Below are positions 50,196 to 59,659 of a stretch of 64,000 nt of DNA, piece by piece. Within the stretch, counting starts at the first letter, position 1. The number at the start of each line of letters is the position of its first letter. The position numbers and the translations under genes are program-made. The notes below the pieces were generated by a model. It searched no databases. It was not told the DNA's origin and saw nothing but the letters and a program-made list of their open reading frames with translations. Origin of the DNA: Bacteroides thetaiotaomicron VPI-5482 (GTDB lineage: Bacteria > Bacteroidota > Bacteroidia > Bacteroidales > Bacteroidaceae); contig NC_004663.1 of assembly GCF_000011065.1 (NCBI RefSeq), forward strand, positions 1,674,001 through 1,738,000, read 5' to 3'.

Positions 50196-51122
50196 TTTCA
50201 TTTTGTTACGTTTCCGGCTAATCAACATCACCCCCAGCAGAATCACCAGCAAACCGGAAAGCTGAACGAAGGTAACTTGCTCATTTCCAAAAGATACTCC
50301 TAAAAGGACTGCTATAAAAGGATTGACATAAGCATGTGTACCCACTTCTGCCGCCGGGCGTACTTTCAAGAGCCAGACATACGCCGAATATGCCAGTAAA
50401 GAACCAAAAGAAATCAAATAAAGCAAGGAGAACCAGCTTGTGACCGAAACTGTACTCAAATCGGCTTCCCGAACATCTCCGTTCACAACAGCACAAATCC
50501 AGAACATCACACTGGCAAAAAGCATTTGCCACGCAGAACCTGCAAAAGCATTCACTTCTTCCTCACGGGAAGAACGGTACTTGGCATACAGTGTTCCCAA
50601 AGCCCAGGATATACATCCGAAAACAAGGAGCAAGATACCACGCTCACTTTGCGGATGCAACCATTCTGCATTGAGCTGCTCCGCATAAAGCATTACTACT
50701 CCGCCGAAGCCAATCCCTCCGCCTGCTATCGTAAGGGGATTGCGGAAATTAGTACGCCACATGGGGACATCCAAAAGTAAAATCCAAAGTGCCGTAGAAG
50801 AAGCTATAATAGCAACGAGGCTACTTGTCAGATAGCGCTGTGCCAGCATAACGACAGCCATATCTACAAACAACAGAACAATACCGCTAACGGCAGAACG
50901 CTTTACCAGGCTTTTCTTAAAGATTTGTTCTCCCCGTAAATAACAGATTCCAAGAAGTATCAGCCCTGCAGTCGTAAACCGCAGTGCTCCGAGCAGAAAA
51001 GGTGAAAAATCTTTCAAAGCCACCCCTATAAAAAAATAGGTGGAGCCCCAGACTACATAAATGAGGAAATAAGCGATGATAACACCCGGCAAATTCCTCT
51101 TTGAGGGATTCTGACTTTTCAT
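50175..51122 (-). CDS. EamA/DMT-family transporter
   Basis: 315 residues, ten TM helices in two EamA halves (about 12-145, VIIAYFLIYVVWGSTYFFIGVALKDFSPFLLGALRF; about 158-300, GILLLVFGCISWALGTLYAKY and AYVWLLKVRPAAEVGTHAYVNPFIAVLLG). Likely exports small metabolites (YdcZ/RhaT-like superfamily); substrate unknown. The last 21 bases overlap the AraC gene tail-to-tail. Probably the end of the hydrolase-DUF3737-MalY-EamA transcript. Confidence 0.9.
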   Translation of the reverse strand: MKSQNPSKRNLPGVIIAYFLIYVVWGSTYFFIGVALKDFSPFLLGALRFTTAGLILLGICYLRGEQIFKKSLVKRSAVSGIVLLFVDMAVVMLAQRYLTSSLVAIIASSTALWILLLDVPMWRTNFRNPLTIAGGGIGFGGVVMLYAEQLNAEWLHPQSERGILLLVFGCISWALGTLYAKYRSSREEEVNAFAGSAWQMLFASVMFWICAVVNGDVREADLSTVSVTSWFSLLYLISFGSLLAYSAYVWLLKVRPAAEVGTHAYVNPFIAVLLGVSFGNEQVTFVQLSGLLVILLGVMLISRKRNKMKSTAISR

Positions 51123-51192
51123 ATCACTTCTTTTTATTTGTATTTACGGGGAGTGAGAAGGGGAACCTATTAATAAACTGACAATTATTTTA

Positions 51193-52350
51193 TTATTTCA
51201 ATGCCCGCCTCAATCTGTTTAATCCTTCTATCAACCGCTGTCGCGGACACGCGATGTTAATACGGATAAACCTTTCGCCAGCCTCTCCATACAGATTGCC
51301 TTCGTTTACCCAAAGCTTTTCCTTCTCCAACAGAGTTTTCACTATATCCTCCGACGATTGTTTCAAAGCCGAGCAATCTACCCATACTAAGTAGGTACCT
51401 TCCAATGGCAGCACCGGAAATTCGGGAAGATATTCATCAAAGTAAGCCCTTAAATAATGGTAGTTGGCAAACAGGTATTGGTTAAGTTCTTCCAGCCATT
51501 CTTCCCCGTCATTGTAAGCAGCTATCAAGGCTTCAACGCCAAACGGATTTACATCACAGACTTCATTGATATTGATTGCCTTGTCTATTTGCATTCGTAT
51601 ATCCGTATCAGCAGAAACAATATTGGCAATCTGAAGCCCCGCCAAATTAAAGGCTTTACTAGGCGAGGTGCAAGTAACGGAATGCATCAAAAACTCTTCT
51701 GAGACAGATGCAAAAGGGATATAGGTGTGTCCCGGAAAGACAAGTTCGCAATGAATCTCGTCCGCTACTACCCATATATTATTCCGAAGACAGATTTCTC
51801 CCAAGCGAGTCAGTTCCTGCTTTGTCCAGACTCTTCCGGCAGGATTGTGCGGATTGCATAATAGCAGGACTTTTACACTCGGGTCAGCCGCCTTCCGTTC
51901 CAAATCGATAAAGTCTATCTGATACGTTCCGTTCATGTAAATCAATGGATTTGCAACAACCTCGCATCCGTTATTGCGGATGGAGGAGAAAAAGCAGTTA
52001 TAGACAGGTGTCTGCACGATTACTTTATCACCGGGAGTTGTCAGCGCCTTGATGACAGCTGACAGGGCCGGTACTACTCCGGTCGTATAAATAATCCATT
52101 CTTTTTCAATCTGCCAGCCATGACGTCCGGCAAACCATCTTGTTATCGCCTCATAGTAAGCATCGGGCACACGCACATATCCGAAGATACCATGTTCCAC
52201 CCGCCTTTTCAGTGCTTCCACCACAGAGGGAGCTGTACGGAAATCCATATCAGCTACCCACATTGGTAATACATCCGCATCTCCGGCAGAATCCCATTTA
52301 TAGGAATTTGTACCTCTGCGTGGAACAATTTCATCGAAGTTGTACTTCAT
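51193..52350 (-). CDS. MalY/PatB-family PLP enzyme (cystathionine beta-lyase-like)
   Basis: About 385 residues from the ATG at 52350 ([23 protein letters not shown]). The MalY/PatB signature is [21 protein letters not shown], with [48 protein letters not shown] and the PLP-lysine site [16 protein letters not shown]. These fold-type I enzymes cleave C-S bonds (cystathionine, cysteine) to pyruvate, ammonia and thiol. It is 5 bases after the DUF3737 gene, so operonic. Confidence 0.94.
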   Translation of the reverse strand: MKYNFDEIVPRRGTNSYKWDSAGDADVLPMWVADMDFRTAPSVVEALKRRVEHGIFGYVRVPDAYYEAITRWFAGRHGWQIEKEWIIYTTGVVPALSAVIKALTTPGDKVIVQTPVYNCFFSSIRNNGCEVVANPLIYMNGTYQIDFIDLERKAADPSVKVLLLCNPHNPAGRVWTKQELTRLGEICLRNNIWVVADEIHCELVFPGHTYIPFASVSEEFLMHSVTCTSPSKAFNLAGLQIANIVSADTDIRMQIDKAININEVCDVNPFGVEALIAAYNDGEEWLEELNQYLFANYHYLRAYFDEYLPEFPVLPLEGTYLVWVDCSALKQSSEDIVKTLLEKEKLWVNEGNLYGEAGERFIRINIACPRQRLIEGLNRLRRALK

Positions 52351-52355
52351 ATATT

Positions 52356-53219
52356 TCAATCAAAACAAGTCAGTCCGTCCCAAAGTTTCAATTCGCAGTT
52401 TCCCGGAGCTTTGAGGTTCTCGTCCAGGATGATTGTCCCGAAACTTTCGGCAACAATGTTTCCCGTACGGGGATTCTTCACGCTGTGAACCGGGCCTTTA
52501 ATCGTTGCCTTCACACTACTGTGTTCGAAAGCAAGATCGGCATCATCCGCCATTGTGCAGTTTTCCATTATCAGGTCGTGTGCATAACAAAGTGGCTGCG
52601 TGCCCGAGATCTTACAATTCACTAAACGTAAGTTTTTAGAATGCCAGCCCAAATATTCACCGTCCAATACAGAATCATATACAGTCACATTCTCCGTATT
52701 CCAAAATGCATCCTTCGAATGGATTTCAGCATGGCGGATTTCTACGTTCTTGCAATATTGGAAGGAGTAATTGCCATTCAATACAAAATTCTTGATGCGG
52801 ATGTCTTCCCCATGTATAAAGAGATAGTCTCCTTTATCTATCTTCACATTGTTCAGTTCTACATTCCGGCAATACCAGAGTGTTTCCAAAGCATTGGGCA
52901 ACTGTACATTTTCGAGTTCGACTCCGTCCATTTCGCGAAACATCTTCGGTGCTTCCACTAATGTATCCTTCATCTTCAGATTTCTGGAATACCAGAGTGC
53001 GGCACGTGCTCCTTCGGTAAAAAGGCAATTTTTAACTACAAAACCGTCATTATGCCAAAACGGATATTTTCCCTCGAAACGACAGTTTACCGCTTCTATA
53101 TCACTGCACTCTTTCAGTGCCGATTCACCGGCATGAATGGTTACTTCTTCCAAATAAAGCCCGTGGGATGCGAACAAAGGACGTTCGCCTTCGTAATGTG
53201 TATTTTTAATTTGTTTCAT
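52356..53219 (-). CDS. DUF3737 right-handed beta-helix protein
   Basis: 287 residues. Almost the whole length is a repeated strand pattern of about 18-20 residues ([68 protein letters not shown]), giving a parallel beta helix. There is no signal peptide. DUF3737 proteins are widespread in gut anaerobes, often beside MalY-type enzymes or regulators; activity unknown. It lies 49 bases after the hydrolase gene. Confidence 0.88.
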   Translation of the reverse strand: MKQIKNTHYEGERPLFASHGLYLEEVTIHAGESALKECSDIEAVNCRFEGKYPFWHNDGFVVKNCLFTEGARAALWYSRNLKMKDTLVEAPKMFREMDGVELENVQLPNALETLWYCRNVELNNVKIDKGDYLFIHGEDIRIKNFVLNGNYSFQYCKNVEIRHAEIHSKDAFWNTENVTVYDSVLDGEYLGWHSKNLRLVNCKISGTQPLCYAHDLIMENCTMADDADLAFEHSSVKATIKGPVHSVKNPRTGNIVAESFGTIILDENLKAPGNCELKLWDGLTCFD

Positions 53220-53268
53220 GATTCGATTGTCTTTTATTTAAATAGTTATCTGTTTTTCCTGTTCATAC

Positions 53269-54300
53269 TTATTTCTTCAGATATTCCTTAAAAAAGGATT
53301 CCAATTTATCAAATGGTATAAGCCCCACACGGTCGTAAAGGTCTACATGACCTGCACCGGGTACAATGTACAGTTCTTTGGGGTCGGCAGCCAGTCGGTA
53401 GGCATCTTCACTAAATTCGCGTGAGTGGGCATTTTCTCCGGTTATAAAAAGCATAGGACGGGGCGAAATAGTCTCAATATCTTCGAAAGGATAGAAATTC
53501 ATGAATTTCACGTTGCTTGAAAGTGTAGGGTGTGTGGTAGTTGTCAGGGTTGCTCCTTCGGGAGTAAACTCTCCCCTCTGAGTGCGGTAGAACTCATAAA
53601 ATTCGCGTTCTATCGGACCAGAGTTTTCTGTTATTTCATGTACAGTGCCGCCAGTATATTTAGTTTCTCCGCCCAGAAATTCCGCATAGCGCTGTTCTGC
53701 TGCCTCAGCCATGATTTGTTTCCGTTGTTCCAGAGTCAGCGCATGTTTCAGTCCGTTGCGGCTGGCTGTACCCATGTTGTACATGCTGATGGTTGCAATC
53801 GCTTTCAGACGAGGGTCTATCTTGGCCGCACTGATAGCGAAACTTCCGCTGCCACAAATTCCGATTACACCTATATTATTTCGGTCGATGAACGGACGTG
53901 TACCCAAAAAATCTACTGCGGCACTGAAATCCTCCGCATATACCTCCGGCAAAACAGCATTGCGCGGCTCACCTTCACTTCCACCCCAGAAGGATAAATC
54001 AATGGACAGCGTAACGAAACCACGTTCCGCCATTTTAGTAGCATACAGATTCGCACTCTGTTCCTTGACCGCTCCCATCGGGTGTCCGACAATGATGGCA
54101 GGATATTTCTCTCCCTCTTTCATGGTCTTCGGCAAAAACAGGTTGCCGGCTACTTTCATTTTATACTGGTTAGAAAAAGAAACCTTTTCTACCTTTACCC
54201 AATCACTTTTATAAAAGTTATCCGCATCAGCCTGTGCGAAAGAAAAACTGGTTCCAAGCATCATAATAAATACAACGGTTAATAATAATATTCGTTTCAT
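53269..54300 (-). CDS. Exported alpha/beta hydrolase (dienelactone-hydrolase-like)
   Basis: 343 residues. The signal peptide MKRILLLTVVFIMMLGTSFSFAQ precedes an alpha/beta hydrolase with oxyanion-side VGHPMGAVKEQSANLYA and ERGFVTLSIDLSFWGGSEGEPR. The nucleophile elbow is GVIGICGSGSFA, where Cys149 fits the dienelactone hydrolase G-x-C-x-small pattern and Ser151 is the alternative. The C-terminal His is in VPGAGHVDLYDR. Such proteins occur in Bacteroides redox clusters; substrate unknown. First gene of a likely four-gene operon under the CYGTAAT operator. Confidence 0.88.
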   Translation of the reverse strand: MKRILLLTVVFIMMLGTSFSFAQADADNFYKSDWVKVEKVSFSNQYKMKVAGNLFLPKTMKEGEKYPAIIVGHPMGAVKEQSANLYATKMAERGFVTLSIDLSFWGGSEGEPRNAVLPEVYAEDFSAAVDFLGTRPFIDRNNIGVIGICGSGSFAISAAKIDPRLKAIATISMYNMGTASRNGLKHALTLEQRKQIMAEAAEQRYAEFLGGETKYTGGTVHEITENSGPIEREFYEFYRTQRGEFTPEGATLTTTTHPTLSSNVKFMNFYPFEDIETISPRPMLFITGENAHSREFSEDAYRLAADPKELYIVPGAGHVDLYDRVGLIPFDKLESFFKEYLKK

Positions 54301-54349
54301 ATCTCTTACATTTAATTATTAATGAATTGATTGTCTACTTTCTACATTA

Positions 54350-54415
54350 CAAAAATACGGTGAAATAAAGAGAGTGTTTGTAGATGAATTACTGACATTA
54401 TTACCCCAATTACGG
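54350..54415 (-). promoter_or_regulatory. Regulon site 3: hydrolase promoter with tandem CYGTAAT operator
   Basis: Minus strand: CCGTAAT (54415-54409), N14, CAGTAAT (54394-54388), N30, -7 box TATTTTTG (54357-54350), no -33 box. The half-sites enclose ATTGGGGTAAT as in site 4. Confidence 0.78.
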
Positions 54416-54430
54416 ATTATATATTTTTCA

Positions 54431-55636
54431 TCATTCCGTTGCCATATTCATTTTAACTTGTTTCTGTGAATGAGCTACACGAACTCTCAAATAAACAAAC
54501 ACAATACTGGCAATCAGGAAAAACAATGCACCGAATACAGAATAGCGTGTGCCCATTTCCGTGATGAAAGCTCCGCATACGGCTGTACCGATCGTTGTCC
54601 CCAAATTGGCAGAAGTCAGAAACATTCCGTTGGCAAAGTCGGGAGCTTCGGGAGCAGCTTCCGCGATCATATATTGCATATTATTACTTGCTATACCTGC
54701 CAATACACCTAAAATTAAAATAATGATTACCATAGCTGTAATCCACTCTCCTGTTATAAAGAGACATATATAGGAAACCAGCAATGCAAAAGGCATGATA
54801 ATAATTGAACGCCGCGCATTTATCGATAATAGTTTTCCGGCAAGTACGTTACCTACAATATTAGCCAGACCATAGACCAATAATACAACACTAATCACAC
54901 TGTATGATACTTCCGTCACTGTTTTCAGATAGTCCGACATATAACTAAAGAAGCCGAACATAGCTCCATTAATCAAGGTGACGGCAATGATAGAGTTCCA
55001 CATCACCGTTCTCTTCAATACGCTGAGTTGTGCACCATAAGATACTTTCTCCTTTACCGGCATGGAGGGGATAAACAAAATCGTAGCTATAAGAACCAAG
55101 GCATTTACAACTGTGAAAAACAGCATTGACATAGAGAATGAGACCTCACTAGCTATAAAGCTGGTCACCGGAACACCCAGCACCATACCGGCAGACACAC
55201 CGACAAAAACCCTTGAAACAGCCTTTGGAGCCTTTTCCTTGCTGACTGATGCCGCCGCTACTGTAAAAGCCATCGAAACATATACCGGATGAAGAAAGGC
55301 GGGAAGTATCCGCGCAACCAATAGTACTGTAAAATTGGTAGTGAGCATGGATATAATATTACTCAGTGTAAACAATCCCAATGCCAGCAACATGACTTTC
55401 TTCCGGTTTACTCCCAAAAACAATAACGGAGTGACAGGAGCCGATGCAGCTACCACCAGTGCAAAGATACTCACCGTCCAACCTGCCTGCGGCACCGAGA
55501 CATCAAAAGTTTCGGCTATTAGAGGCAGGATACCCACTACCCCCATTTCGGTATTTATAATACCAAACACACCGACCGTGAGGATAAATACGAGCAAACC
55601 GCCCGAATGAAGTTTTGATTGATTCTTTTGTTCCAT
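54431..55636 (-). CDS. MFS transporter (AraJ/sugar-drug efflux type)
   Basis: 401 residues with 12 TM helices (GGLLVFILTVGVFGIINTEMGVVGILPLIAETF; VPQAGWTVSIFALVVAASAPVTPLLFLGVNRKKVMLLALGLFTLSNI), showing the DHA1 motif-A-like loop. The ETFDVSVPQAGWTVSIFAL segment is typical of AraJ/YdhP/CmlA-like exporters. It is 14 bases after the FMN-reductase gene, so co-transcribed. Likely exports a toxic or oxidised metabolite in the predicted regulon. Confidence 0.91.
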   Translation of the reverse strand: MEQKNQSKLHSGGLLVFILTVGVFGIINTEMGVVGILPLIAETFDVSVPQAGWTVSIFALVVAASAPVTPLLFLGVNRKKVMLLALGLFTLSNIISMLTTNFTVLLVARILPAFLHPVYVSMAFTVAAASVSKEKAPKAVSRVFVGVSAGMVLGVPVTSFIASEVSFSMSMLFFTVVNALVLIATILFIPSMPVKEKVSYGAQLSVLKRTVMWNSIIAVTLINGAMFGFFSYMSDYLKTVTEVSYSVISVVLLVYGLANIVGNVLAGKLLSINARRSIIIMPFALLVSYICLFITGEWITAMVIIILILGVLAGIASNNMQYMIAEAAPEAPDFANGMFLTSANLGTTIGTAVCGAFITEMGTRYSVFGALFFLIASIVFVYLRVRVAHSQKQVKMNMATE

Positions 55637-55650
55637 ATTAAATCTGCTAT

Positions 55651-56346
55651 TTACAATTCCAATCCCATTTTATAGACATTTTCAAGATGTACCTTATCTA
55701 TTTGCCGTGCCAGCTTTTCGCATCCGGTACAACCGCCGGCACAATATATTCCGACTTCATTCCAACCCAATGCCTGGCTCAGAAGCCGGAAATACTGCTT
55801 GGGTTGGTCAAAGGTGTTCTCATTATCGTCACCGGCTGTCATCAGTAATACCGTATCTTTCTGCGGATACTTGTCGTCGGCAGAGATGGCGTAAAGCCTG
55901 TCTATAAAAGCTTTTAACTGTGACGTGATTGTCCAGAAATACAAAGGTGAAGCCATGACCACTGTGTCACATTCTGCAAACAAAGGATATATATCCTGCA
56001 TACCATCCCGAACTGCACATTGATGAGCGAGCCGCTGGCATACGCCGCAACCTCTGCAGCCTTCTATCCGCATACTGCCCAGATATACTTTGGTTACCGA
56101 ATGTCCCCGTTCCACGAGTCCTTTAATATAAGCGTCGGTCAACCGGTCTGTATTACCGAGTTTTGTCCCCGCGCTCATTATAACAAGTACCTTTTTCATA
56201 TTTCCACAATGTATTTTTTCTATTGTCCGGGGAAACGGACCATCTGCGGGTTCTTTATCATTCAGAAACCGACAAATCCCCGCCCCGCCTAACAGTAAAC
56301 TTCCGGTTGCTATCATCGTACTTTTCAAGAAGCCTTTTCTATCCAT
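55651..56346 (-). CDS. NAD(P)H-dependent FMN reductase-like flavodoxin with N-terminal signal-like segment
   Basis: 231 residues. Residues 1-50 (MDRKGFLKSTMIATGSLLLGGAGI) look like a membrane anchor or degenerate Tat-type leader with RK instead of RR. From residue 50 a flavodoxin-like fold begins: MKKVLVIMSAGTKLGNTDRLTDAYIKGL, then the NADPH-dependent-reductase motif GCRGCGVCQ and VVMASPLYFWTITSQLKAFIDRLY. A C-terminal CAGGCTGCEKLARQ adds further Cys residues. An internal start at residue 50 would give a cytoplasmic reductase, but the mapped promoter allows the long form. Confidence 0.88.
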   Translation of the reverse strand: MDRKGFLKSTMIATGSLLLGGAGICRFLNDKEPADGPFPRTIEKIHCGNMKKVLVIMSAGTKLGNTDRLTDAYIKGLVERGHSVTKVYLGSMRIEGCRGCGVCQRLAHQCAVRDGMQDIYPLFAECDTVVMASPLYFWTITSQLKAFIDRLYAISADDKYPQKDTVLLMTAGDDNENTFDQPKQYFRLLSQALGWNEVGIYCAGGCTGCEKLARQIDKVHLENVYKMGLEL

Positions 56347-56392
56347 ATTCTTTATATAATTAGTTCCATATACTCAAGGTGATTCGACAGTA

Positions 56393-56458
56393 CAAAGGTC
56401 GGAAGAATTAAGTGAAGGGATTGTAGACAGATTACGGGTATAATTACCCCAATTACAG
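56393..56458 (-). promoter_or_regulatory. Regulon site 4: FMN-reductase/MFS promoter with tandem CYGTAAT operator
   Basis: Minus strand: CTGTAAT (56458-56452), N14, CCGTAAT (56437-56431), N30, -7-like GACCTTTG (56400-56393). Half-site sequence is identical to sites 1 and 5. The rest of the 422-bp divergent gap up to 56768 holds site 5 and otherwise nothing clear. Confidence 0.78.
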
Positions 56459-56657
56459 ATTATAGGTTTCCATCTTTCTATCACACAAGAACAGATATTA
56501 TTATAGCATCCTATTTTGCTATTATATAATGATTACGCGTGCGCGATACCTATTACAACAGTATATTCAGGTAAAAAGAATCAAGCTTGCAAAAGAGCAT
56601 ATGGTTGATATAGAGGAAGTCATATTTTATGTTTTATCAAGCCCATTTTTAGCGGAA

Positions 56658-56723
56658 CTGTAATATAGGTAAAAGAATCCGTAATTCATATACAAACAGA
56701 TTTCAAATCCGGCAGTATCTTTG
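56658..56723 (+). promoter_or_regulatory. Regulon site 5: DXS-like gene promoter with tandem CYGTAAT operator
   Basis: Plus strand: CTGTAAT (56658-56664), N14, CCGTAAT (56679-56685), N30, perfect -7 box TATCTTTG (56716-56723). This is the only copy on the plus strand, yet the spacing is identical to the five minus-strand sites. Confidence 0.8.
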
Positions 56724-56768
56724 CAGTGAAATAAAAATATAGGTATAAACATAAAAAAACAATTTGAT

Positions 56769-58526
56769 ATGTATTTAGAAAATATTTACTCTCCCGCAGA
56801 CGTAAAGAAGTTATCGTTTCAGGAACTGAATGATTTAAGTCACGAAATCCGTGCATCCCTCTTACAAAAACTGAGTGAACATGGCGGGCACTTCGGCCCT
56901 AACTTCGGAATGGTAGAAGCGACCATTGCCCTGCACTATGTTTTCAATTCACCGAAAGATAAAATTGTATATGATGTATCACATCAGAGTTACGTACATA
57001 AGATGCTGACCGGACGTAAAGATGCTTTTCTCCATCCTGCTGAATATGACCATGTATCCGGCTACTCAGAACCACAGGAAAGTGAACATGATTTCTTTGT
57101 GATCGGTCATACTTCTACTTCGATCAGCTTGGCAAGCGGACTGGCAAAAGGACGTGACCTGACAGGTGGCAACGAAAATATCATCGCTGTAATAGGCGAC
57201 GGTTCACTAAGCGGAGGCGAAGCCTTCGAGGGACTGGACTACGTAGCAGAACTCGGAACTAACATGATTATTATTGTCAATGACAATCAGATGTCCATTG
57301 CCGAAAATCACGGAGGTTTATACAAGAATCTGAAAGATTTGCGCGACAGTAACGGTCAATGTGAATGCAACTTCTTCAAAGCGATGGGGCTGGACTATAT
57401 GTACGTGAATGACGGCAACCATGTGGAAGCACTGATCGAGGCTTTCTCCAAAGTTAAAGATATACAGCATCCGATAGTAGTCCACATCAATACATTAAAA
57501 GGCAAAGGTTACGAGCCTGCAGAACAGGACAAGGAGACCTATCACTGGCGCACTCCGTTTGATCTAGAAACCGGAGAATCAAAAGTGAACGACGACGCAG
57601 AAGATTATAGTGAAGTAACCGCTCAATATCTGCTAAAAAAGATGAAAGAAGACAAGCGTGTAGTTACCATTACTTCGGGCACCCCCGCTGTTCTAGGCTT
57701 CACTCCCGACCGTCGTCAGGAAGCAGGCAAGCAGTTTGTAGATGTCGGTATTGCCGAAGAGCATGCAGTGGCACTTGCTTCCGGTATCGCAGCCAATGGC
57801 GGAAAACCGGTTTACGGAGTGTACAGCACCTTTATACAACGCTCTTACGACCAGCTATCGCAAGATCTCTGTATCAATAATAATCCGGCTGTTCTGTTGG
57901 TATTCTGGGGGACGTTATCCGGTATGAATGATGTAACCCACCTCTGTTTCTTCGATATTCCACTTATCAGCAATATCCCCAATATGGTCTATCTGGCACC
58001 TACCTGTAAAGAGGAATATCTAGCCATGCTGGAATGGAGCATCTGCCAAAATGAGCATCCGGTGGCTATCCGTGTACCTGCCACAGATGTAATCAGTTGC
58101 GGTGAACCGGTGGAATCCGACTATAGCAATCTCAATCGTTATAAAGTCGCCCACCGCGGCTCCAAAGTAGCAATTCTTGCATTAGGCTCCTTCTTCGGAT
58201 TAGGGCAATCGGTTCTGTCATTGCTGAAAGATAAAGCCAACATTGATGCCACCCTTATCAATCCCCGCTACATCACAGGTGTGGACAGCGAACTGATGGA
58301 CGAACTGAAAGCCGACCACGAATTAGTGATTACCCTGGAAGACGGAGTTCTGGATGGTGGTTTCGGTGAAAAGATTGCCCGTTACTATGGCGCTACAGAT
58401 ATGAAAGTACTCAACTACGGAGCTAAAAAAGAATTTGTAGACCGTTATGATATACAGGAACTGCTTCGTGCCAACCATCTGACAGATGAACAGATCGTAG
58501 AAGATATCCTATCACTCATTGGCTGA
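56769..58526 (+). CDS. Divergent 1-deoxy-D-xylulose-5-phosphate synthase-like transketolase
   Basis: 585 residues, against about 620-640 for DXS. The DXS layout is kept: HGGHFGPNFGMVEATIALHYVF, DVSHQSYVHKMLTGR, GHTSTSISLASGLAKGRDL, the ThDP motif GDGSLSGGEAFEGLDY...VNDNQMS, VGIAEEHAVALASG with the catalytic Glu, and YSTFIQRSYDQL. The DXS substrate loop (DRAGxVGxDGxTHxGxFD) has become FWGTLSGMNDVTHLCFFD: the Arg corresponding to E. coli R420 is gone and the Asp427 position reads Asn, while the Arg in HPVAIRVP (R478-like) remains. It may use a different acceptor than glyceraldehyde-3-phosphate (inference). Expressed from regulon site 5. Confidence 0.85.
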   Translation: MYLENIYSPADVKKLSFQELNDLSHEIRASLLQKLSEHGGHFGPNFGMVEATIALHYVFNSPKDKIVYDVSHQSYVHKMLTGRKDAFLHPAEYDHVSGYSEPQESEHDFFVIGHTSTSISLASGLAKGRDLTGGNENIIAVIGDGSLSGGEAFEGLDYVAELGTNMIIIVNDNQMSIAENHGGLYKNLKDLRDSNGQCECNFFKAMGLDYMYVNDGNHVEALIEAFSKVKDIQHPIVVHINTLKGKGYEPAEQDKETYHWRTPFDLETGESKVNDDAEDYSEVTAQYLLKKMKEDKRVVTITSGTPAVLGFTPDRRQEAGKQFVDVGIAEEHAVALASGIAANGGKPVYGVYSTFIQRSYDQLSQDLCINNNPAVLLVFWGTLSGMNDVTHLCFFDIPLISNIPNMVYLAPTCKEEYLAMLEWSICQNEHPVAIRVPATDVISCGEPVESDYSNLNRYKVAHRGSKVAILALGSFFGLGQSVLSLLKDKANIDATLINPRYITGVDSELMDELKADHELVITLEDGVLDGGFGEKIARYYGATDMKVLNYGAKKEFVDRYDIQELLRANHLTDEQIVEDILSLIG

Positions 58527-58555
58527 TAAGTCAAAACCAGTTCATTATATATTTC

Positions 58556-58602
58556 ATGTAGGTTGATGTATCCGTTCGTTATGGGATCACATCAACCTAC
58601 AT
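58556..58602. terminator. Terminator between the DXS-like gene and AraC gene
   Basis: Perfect 14-bp stem ATGTAGGTTGATGT/ACATCAACCTACAT with a 19-base loop and a T-rich 3' flank, between convergent genes. Confidence 0.82.
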
Positions 58603-58612
58603 TCATTTTCAC

Positions 58613-59503
58613 TTAAATCCATAATCCCTTCCGATAATTGAGAGGAGTCTGCCCCATATTCCTCTTGAAAAACTTACAGAAACCGGCAGCATCACTAAAG
58701 CCAAGCCGGGAAGCAATATCCCCTACCGTAGATTTAGTGGAACTCAGCAAGGTACGGGCTTCCATGATCAGTAACTCATTAATAATCGTATTCACACTTT
58801 TTCCCGTTCCGGCACGAACGATACGTGCAAGGTACTGCTCACTGATGGCCAGCTTATCCGCATAGAAACTAACGAAATGCTCTTCTCTGAAATTTCGGGT
58901 AACAAGCGCATGAAATTCCTGTAAAACATGGTCTTTACGACTGACCTCCTTTTTTATGATAGTCTTTCGGGAAAGAAAATCGGCTATATCCAAAAATAAG
59001 GCATTGCAAGCCGCCTGTATTCGCCGGAAAAGAAACTGATGTTTTATATTCAGCAAACGCATCAACACTTCCAGTTCATTACGAATGATTTGAGATTCGT
59101 ATGCGGTCAGCTGTATGGTATATTGCTTATTCTGCCTCATCGTTGCCAACAGAATAGCCGTTATCTGGGTAAGATAAGAGTCATCCGTCCGCATGGACTC
59201 GGAAATGGAGAGGGTGATAAACTTAATATCCGGACTCGAATAAAGATGGTCGGTGAGATAATTCGCTCCATGAACAAGCAACATATCAGGCTCTATCACA
59301 ATAAATTCCCCATTCAGCAAAATCTCGGAACGACCTTCAAGAACGAGTATCATATAAAGTTCACGATTAAAGTAACGTTCGTTTTCCGGATAGCTCCTGT
59401 CCTTATATTCACTCATAAAGCAGACTACTTCCTCTTTATAATGAGGAATTTCCGGATGTTCCTTTAACAACTGCCTATTATCAAAAATACGAGATTTTAC
59501 CAT
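58613..59503 (-). CDS. AraC-family transcriptional regulator
   Basis: 296 residues. The sensor part (about 20-150) has EVVCFMSEYKDRSYPENERYFNRELYMILVLEGRSEILLNGEFIVIEPDMLLVHGANY. The C-terminal double HTH has HFVSFYADKLAISEQYLARIVRAGTGKSVNTIINELLIMEARTLLSSTKSTVGDIASRLGFSDAAGFCKFFKRNMGQTPLNYR. Divergent from the YczE-like membrane protein gene, which is a likely target. A second candidate for the CYGTAAT activator, though less central than the one at 49278. Confidence 0.92.
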   Translation of the reverse strand: MVKSRIFDNRQLLKEHPEIPHYKEEVVCFMSEYKDRSYPENERYFNRELYMILVLEGRSEILLNGEFIVIEPDMLLVHGANYLTDHLYSSPDIKFITLSISESMRTDDSYLTQITAILLATMRQNKQYTIQLTAYESQIIRNELEVLMRLLNIKHQFLFRRIQAACNALFLDIADFLSRKTIIKKEVSRKDHVLQEFHALVTRNFREEHFVSFYADKLAISEQYLARIVRAGTGKSVNTIINELLIMEARTLLSSTKSTVGDIASRLGFSDAAGFCKFFKRNMGQTPLNYRKGLWI

Positions 59504-59659
59504 TTATACCTCCTTCTTTTCGACGTAAAAGTACAATTTGTTTCGGATATGACAAAAACTGTGTGGAATCGGATAACTTATATCAGACGAAAAAACGGGA
59601 CCTTTGCATATTCTTCTTTATAGAATGAAGAAAAATACGATTATATAAGATAGTAAGAT

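Noticed and set aside
56529..56663. 45-codon ORF (MITRARYLLQQYIQVKRIKLAKEH...) upstream of the DXS-like gene
   Set aside because: Plausible amino acids, but its 3' end overlaps the distal half of regulon site 5 and there is no ribosome-binding or family evidence.
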